DNA of 64,000 nt, from NCBI GenBank assembly GCA_010093515.1, contig MU001671.1, forward strand, positions 1,386,535 through 1,450,534, read 5' to 3'. The notes beneath the pieces are model-generated. The model searched no databases and was not told where the DNA came from. It saw nothing but the letters and a program-made list of their open reading frames with translations. Position numbers and translations under genes: made by a program. This document shows, piece by piece, positions 57,514-64,000 of this stretch (its first letter is position 1; each line of letters starts with the position of its first letter). The DNA comes from Lineolata rhizophorae (taxonomy: Eukaryota > Ascomycota > Dothideomycetes > Lineolatales > Lineolataceae).

Positions 57514-60500
57514 TGCGGCTCGGCCGAGATGGCGGAATATGCCACTCATGCTTCGTATGCATGCGAGCTGGAGGCCTTGCTACGGCGAGGGGTTAGGTCA
57601 TTGAATCCGCTGGGTGTTCATGACCACGGGTGTTCTTGGAGCTTGCTGGAAGTTGGTGCCGCTCTCTTGGTGACTTGGGAGAACGTACGGCTTGCCAATG
57701 TTGAGTTTGATGTACTGGGTACGCGATGAATGCTTTCGGGCTGAGGCGTCGGTGACATTTGTGAATGCGTAGCAACTAAATCTAAATGAGGGCATGTAGT
57801 TTGGGTCGAGTGTGGAGACGAAGGAGCGCTTTTCGAAGTAAGCTCTAGAGGATATACACGCCATCTTAACACGATGATCGCGCTGTACCGGGCCTTGTAT
57901 TGCGCTACAAGGAACAAAGGAAGTAAGCTGGCAGGTTTGTTTATGTTAGGTTGACTAGGAAAAGATTTACACTTCGCGCTGGCCACCAAAAGCGCGAGCA
58001 CGTTCATTCGGTAACCAACTTTGATACTCCTGCGGAACAGAGTGTATGTAACAAGGTAGGTTGACTAGTGGATAGGTCTAGAGCGAAAGATCTCGCAGCT
58101 AGTGATGTAATACAACTAGTGTTGGGCGATTAGACAAGCAGGAAGCCCTAGTCGTGACACCAAGCTCTAGACTCCCGGAGAGACTGGACCTAAACGCCGT
58201 GAGAGCAGCGTTCGGTTCATGACCCGGAGCCTGGGGAGTGTGGATATGGGCCACTTCCTTAGGGCGTGGTCTAACAACACCGGCGAAGTAGATACTTTCT
58301 ACATTGTTGTCGTGGTTCATGGCGGCAAAAGTGGTGTTGAAGACACATCTTCGGCCTCACTCGGACATGTTTGAGAATATTTTCCATACAGCTGACGTCC
58401 AATCTACTAGTCTTGATGACTTGTTAACTTCCCAACCATCAGGACGATCTGAGACTATCAACACGGCGCTTACCGTAGGTAGATGCGCCGTCTACGCCGC
58501 ACACGCTTCTTCAAACACACTCCCAAACGCTCATCTGCGCCTCATGCACGCAATATATCCCAACCCGACCGCCCGCCATGGGTGTCCCCGGCCACACAAA
58601 AACGTCCCGATCGATGCGTCACCGTCCTTCCTCGCAGTCGCCAACGGCACCGCACTTGACCGGGACGTTCTGCTGCGCGACAGGCGAATGGCGAGGCAAG
58701 CAGGCAGGCAGACGGGCTAGCTAGGGCTCTCAAGAGCGTGCGGAAAGAAAAGCGGGACTTCTAGCGCGCAGCGTTCAATATATGCAGGACGAGATTAATG
58801 GGCTAATGATGCACGAACGGGGGTGAGAGGCGCAGCGACAAGCAACGCGAAAGGAAAAGAACGCACGCCGGAAGAGCTTTTTGTTATTTTTCCCTTGCTG
58901 CTTGCTCTTTCAGGTAGAGAGAAAGTTTAAGCAATTGACGGCTGAAAGGGAAATGCGTACGGGACGAAGGGTTTGAAACGGCTGTGTTGTGGGACCATTG
59001 AGGGCCTCCCGGGACGTGCTGTTATTGCTCCTTTTGGTCCGTGTGCAGAGAGTGCAGACTCTCCTCAGGTACACGTTGCCAATGTTGCTCTTCCGTGTAG
59101 CCAGATCGGACCTGACCTATGCGTCAATACCGTAGTTTTCAATAAGCAAAAAGGTGCAAGACTTCTTGTTGAGCCAGCTTGCAGCGTAGCACTCAGAAGC
59201 GTGCCCCGAATAGACTCGTGCTTGGATGTCAAAAAGGCCGAAAAATTGAGATGAATCAGCGGATAATGCGAATGTATTATGAAGGTCACGAGCTGCCGTG
59301 CGACATACACGGCGGTGGTAGTGCAAAGCCGTATGAGAGAAGATGGCCGAAGAACTCCTACACTGGTCGGAGAAGTGAGGATCACTGCAGCATCTGCAAC
59401 GGCCCACTTGCGACCGTGAGAATTATTCGCAATAATAGCGCTTTCCCGGAGCTTAATCAAAGCCGGCCCGTTCTATCTCCGAGGAATCTTCTGTTCGTGG
59501 GCTGATGTTTTCGCTCAAAGACATTTTCTGTCTTGCGTTAAGGGGCGAACACTAGAACCGCTTTCTAGATTGTAACCACACATTACCGATATATCGTGTA
59601 GCAAGGGACTGGAGTAATAAGGACGCTGACCAGCTCGCTAGCGTCTGACTTTTACTCTTGCATCATCTTGTTATTTCGACTTGGGGACAGCCTCGGTATT
59701 GCCCATCTCAAACGGCAAAACGAATTAGCCCAATACAAGTCCCGGACCTCCCAGGGAACACGCTTTTCGCCCGCGATGACATGCCCACCAGCACGCAAGC
59801 ACAACCGACCACAAGCCGCCATCCGTACGTGAGCGGTTGCGTTACTCAGTACCACGACCCGGGCCGTGCAGTATAGAGCGCTACACGAGCTCGAAAGAAA
59901 AAAAACCTCCGATGGGCTGCCGTGCACCCTGTACGACAATCGCACATCCGCCCGTCGGCCCTCCTCACTCAGGTTCCACACACCACGGGCGATATTCCCG
60001 GCCCGATTGAGGGGCCCCCTCGGACGGCAACGGGGCATGCCCCTGCGCCGAAGGTCGCACTCAACCGGCGCGCCAATCTGCGACGCAGACGGAGACGCAG
60101 ACCGGGGAAGTCGTTGGTGCAGACCGTGATGCTGTTGGGGAGCTATGCGGGAGCGGCAGGCGTGTGAGCCAAAGGACGTGACCGGGCGATTTCTCGGACC
60201 GGGGTGGGGGGAAGGGGCGTTAGCAGCGGAGCACGGCATCGTCGTTCGGTAGCAGGTTGGCTGTGTCGCCCTGGTCGAGAGAGCGTTGCGCACATGCATT
60301 ATCCGGACGGGAGTAAACAAAGGAAATGGGCGAGTTGCGGGCGCTCGGAGTGGAAGGATGTGGAGCTCTCGATGCGGTTGAGATGGCTCGCCGGCAGCAT
60401 GGGGTGTCGGATGTGTGGTGGTATGTCGTATTGCAGGAGGTTAGGAAGAAGGGCACTGCGAGGTGCGAATGAGCATGGTGTGCTTCCTAGATAGTCGGAA

Positions 60501-61547
60501 GAGTTGCGCAGCTGCGAATCCGGTAGAGCTGAGGTTCGAGTTCAGTGTGCGGATAGGACGTTAATCGTACGCGCGTTACGGAATATTACACCACAACGCT
60601 TGTCCAACACATTGGGACGTCTCGACGACGGCCGGCAAGATACTGTTGAGACGGATCTGGGAGCGGTCCAATTTGTCCCGGCTTCTAACCACGACAACAG
60701 AGACGGCAGTTGGAAGACCCAGTTTTTCTTGTTTGGCGTGGGAGAAGGAACCGTTCTATAGTTCCAAGACATTGCGGGGAGTGGCTTGGTTCGGCGAGGA
60801 GGCAGCCTACGTAGTATACTGCGGAGTGGTAGGAGACAGATTCTCCGCGGTACTGGGCAGCATTCCTAGGTACCTACCTAAGTTCGTGAACACTTCCCCT
60901 GCCAAGTGCGCTCTGCGGTTAGCTCGGTGAATAGCCACCGAGGTTCTTGAGTGTGCGGGCAATGAATCTGCTCGACGGCCTACCAACTCTCAACCTGAGA
61001 TTCTGCCGAGGCCGGCTTTCGCTCCCGTCTTCGAGCAGTGGAGAGTCAATTTGAAGGATTTAGCGACTCCTCCGTGCTCAACATATCCAGCAATGCCGAT
61101 TGCAAGACACTGCTGTGGAGTACTGACGATGGACGAGTCTACTAGCAACCTTCTGAGCCTAGGTTGTCGGGCAAGGCCCACATTCGGGCGCCGCCAGTGG
61201 ACCTGCGTACGACAGGCACAAGAGTCCACCGGTAGATAGGTATGTATGTAACAGGCATGGGGGACGGTCGGCCAGCACCCCCCCGGCGTCTCCTTTGGAG
61301 ATTTGCGTTTCCCGAAACAAGTTCAATCAGGCACTGACTCCGGTCTCCGCGCACGGAGGGTTCCGTTGGTATAGCGGCATTGCTGGCGAGAGTGTAGGTA
61401 GGTACATACTACGCACTCGTACATGTATTACGGGCGGGGCTACGGAGGAGTGGGCCCCTCAAATGGACACGCTCGGCCGGCCGTTTCCTCTCGTCGAGGG
61501 GCATCGCCGGTTAGCAGTGTGGCACGTAGCACGCGGCGCGGCGCACA

Positions 61548-61620
61548 AGAGCAAAAAGAAAAAGGAGGAGCAGCATGAGCGAAAAAAGAAAAAGAAAAAA
61601 AAGGAAAAAAAGAAAATCCT
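61548..61620. repeat. A-rich purine tract
   Basis: About 70 bases of A with scattered G on the plus strand, nearly devoid of pyrimidines. It produces a lysine-rich frame that is not considered coding. Confidence 0.75.
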
Positions 61621-64000
61621 CCGAGCGCTGTAGAACCTTTAGTCATGCGGCAGCAGTCCCACGATAGCGCAGGCTCGCGCTGCATCAGAGCTGCAGGTCG
61701 CCGCGGGGCGGGAAGCGCAAATGAGGGCCCGGGGGGTCCGATTGGGGGCGTGTGGTTGGCCGGGGGCAATGCCTGCCGCACGCGGCGGCCACGCTTGCAT
61801 GGGCCGGGCGTGGACGGCCGCAAGCCATCGCCCACCGCGACATGGGGCTGCCACGTGTCGGCCGAAGCAGCGGCTCGGCTTCCCGCTTTCGTGGGGACTG
61901 GGGAGCACCGTCCTCTGGCTACGGCGGTTGCTGCATCGCGTGATGGATTGCTTCTTGTCCGTCTTTGATTTTGGTCCAGGCACCGCGCTTTCCCTGCAGT
62001 TGCATATCCGCGGTGCTGGCTAAGATCCCAGCTCCAGGTACTTGCGCCGTATGTATGGTACTGCTCGTCCTCTGTACCGTGCGTACAGCTTTGCCTGCCT
62101 CAACCGTACCTGCCGAAGTAGAGACACCGGCTCTTGTCCTTTTGCCTGCTATCCTTGTCGGGACTCCTTTTCCTTCTTTCTGGAATTTCCACGGCGGCTG
62201 CCGCGCCTGGGGCTGGAAATTCGCATCCTTGGAGAAAGTGGCTAAGCGGCCGAGAGTGTGACAGAAAGGAGACCCCGTCGCTCAATCTCCCTAGGGCTAA
62301 GGGCTGCCAGCCACAAGGACGACCGCGAGCCCGAACGCCCATCCTCCGTATCTGCAAGTGGCCAGGCCCCACCACCACCATCACCACCCACTACCCAAAA
62401 ACAGGCGTCGGCGGCCGGGCGCGCTCTGCTGCTGGCTGCAGCGTCTCTCTCAATGACTCGCCAGTGCCATCTTTCCTTACACGCACACAGGAGCGCCATG
62501 GCACTTCCCCCCTCACGTTCCAAAACATTCCCGGTCGGGAGGAAATGCCGTGCAACTTTCCCATTCGTCGTGCGACCTGCTTCCGCGAAGCCAGGGAGAG
62601 GGAGGGGATGTCGGTCCTTTTCAGACCGGGCCTGCTCACTCGATCGTTGGCTGGCGAGTCGTCGGCTACTGTTTCGCCCGGCGGGAAGGCGCAGTGTCGG
62701 ATGTCGTCTATCTTTGGCCGGGCATCTCTCGGGCTTTTTGTGACAGTTTCCCTTGCTGCCTGCCCTAGTCGGACGCTTCCCCTTTCCCTATCTTCGAGCA
62801 ATTGACCAAGCAGACAGACCGTGAGCACGTTTTCGAACATGGCCATTCCCAGTCTTTCTCCACCCAAGCCAAGGCGCAACGGCGCGTGACTGTTAGCGTC
62901 GAAAACAGACTAAATCCAGGGCGCTATTCGACCACTTTATTTCCATTCCATTAGAGTGGTTGGTCGCCATTGCTGATTGCCTAGGCTGTTCCAGTCGTGT
63001 CGCGCAACGGTCGTAGTCAGACGTGACGGGTGCCATTCAAGGATTAGGCAGGCGGGCCTACTTCGAATTCCATATTTCGATACACCCCATTCTATCTTGG
63101 TTTCCGGGCACGTAATTAATTTTGATCGCACACCTACCCAGCCGGCTGTGGCACTTGCAGCATTGAGGCAGTTCAAGCGCGCGCATGGCGTTCGCGGTCC
63201 ACAGCAGACTGCACCTTTTGAAATACTTATCATCAGACGGCGGATGCCAAAAATATGATATATCCTCTCGGGCACGGAGCGTGCAGAGAGACGCGACACT
63301 TCTCTCTTCCTATTGCTCGACCGGCTAAAAGCCGCAGTGGCCAATGCCTGACTGATCAGTTGAGCCTTGAACTCACAGAAAAATGAGGAAAAGCCACGTG
63401 CCCGTGTTTGGCCCTGTCTCTTCGGAGATTTACTTACGAGACACATTGGAGATTGGTATTGCGCGCGCTCCTCTTAGCACCGAGGTATACCTGCCTTGCT
63501 AGGCTGGGTTCGCACGCACCAGGAGTGCCCCGTGATGGGGCTGAACGACGAAACACAGACCACCTTCATTCGAAACCCGTCTCTTATCCAGGCCCCCAAT
63601 TTCCGCCGCCCCGGTCGCCGAAGATTCTGCAATCCTTCGATGCTAACCCCCTTTTGGCAGAATCCAGACACATCCTTATGTTATCACAGCCCCCTTTTCA
63701 CCTCGTCTAAGCGCCCTTCTCGCCCTAAACGTCCAAGACTGGTGAATATCGGACGGGACGTGCCCCAAGCAAGTGCTCACGGGCCATACACTGTGAAACG
63801 CCTTCCTGCCTTCTTTCCAGAAGGTCGCGGGTCGGCTTGGACGTGGCTGCGCTGTTTGACCTGTCACCTTCAGCATAGGGTGTTAGCGTGGGACGGACCG
63901 AGAGCTAGCCCGGCATATTCCGCGCCGGTAAGACAAGGGCTCACAGATGCAAAAAAGGGAACCAATGGCACGAATGCATTCGCCGCTTGCTTCCTCCTGT

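Larger units (their letters stand above)
56123..64000. other. Gene-poor right end
   Basis: Nearly 8 kb without a gene I can support. It contains a G homopolymer (57,495-57,505 region), an A-rich purine tract (61,550-61,620) and many short overlapping frames on both strands with no domains or family starts. Composition is mixed: AT-rich at 56.1-56.9 kb, more GC-rich at 59.7-62.8 kb. It may be decayed repeat DNA, long promoters of a gene beyond the window, or contain a non-coding RNA that I cannot see. Confidence 0.45.

Noticed and set aside
1-64000. tRNA, 5S rRNA, CRISPR array or secondary-metabolite cluster
   Set aside because: No intact T-loop/acceptor pairing, 5S signature, spacer-repeat pattern, or PKS/NRPS/terpene-synthase domain was recognised by eye; a tRNA scan could still find a small RNA gene I missed.

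Overview
The window is nuclear DNA of a filamentous ascomycete (Pezizomycotina). This rests on gene content: ataxin-2/PBP1, BUD6/AIP3, an LST8 with fungal intron placement, CCP1, mitochondrial QRI7, a DUF3336-patatin lipase, a Pezizomycotina-type CorA-like protein and a fungal HNH protein. Introns are short (mostly about 50-190 nt) with GTRNGT-like donors, CTAAC/CTGAC branch points and YAG acceptors. Genes are GC-rich and separated by AT-richer, non-coding stretches. One tandem repeat carries TpG->TpA/CpA->TpA changes typical of repeat-induced point mutation (RIP), a Pezizomycotina process. I cannot place it to class or genus. All exon coordinates were read by eye from splice consensus and frame continuity.

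Layout. 1-3.9 kb: gene-poor relic DNA with a weak copia-type gag-like fossil and a diverged long inverted repeat around a 146-codon orphan frame. 4.0-21.3 kb: AFG1-type mitochondrial ATPase (+), PBP1 (-, 5 exons), BUD6 (+, 2 exons), LST8 (-, 4 exons including a 22-nt micro-exon). 21.3-27.6 kb: about 6 kb without a convincing gene, holding a three-copy tandem repeat of about 290 bp (25.3-26.15 kb) with three hairpins per unit. 27.6-42.7 kb: HNH protein (+), CorA-like membrane protein (-, 5 exons), DUF3336-patatin lipase (-), His/Pro/Ser-rich orphan (-), QRI7 (+), CCP1 (-, 3 exons). 42.7-47.1 kb: gene-poor, with a possible pogo/CENP-B helix-turn-helix scrap. 47.1-56.1 kb: an SDR-polysaccharide deacetylase fusion enzyme (-, 4 exons), a DsbA/FrnE-like oxidoreductase (+), phosphopantothenoylcysteine decarboxylase (-), GRX5 (+, 3 exons) and a low-complexity orphan (+). 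56.1-64 kb: no gene I can support.

How the genes fit together. Most are conserved housekeeping genes: mitochondrial protein quality control (AFG1), mitochondrial tRNA t6A synthesis (QRI7), peroxide detoxification (CCP1), Fe-S cluster transfer (GRX5), CoA synthesis (PPCDC), TORC signalling (LST8), TORC1-linked stress-granule biology (PBP1) and polarity (BUD6). They form no operon or biosynthetic cluster. The items most worth a second look are the fused SDR-deacetylase, the hairpin-rich RIP-marked repeat, an in-frame stop-free intron that exactly splits a CPWC redox motif, and the LST8 micro-exon.
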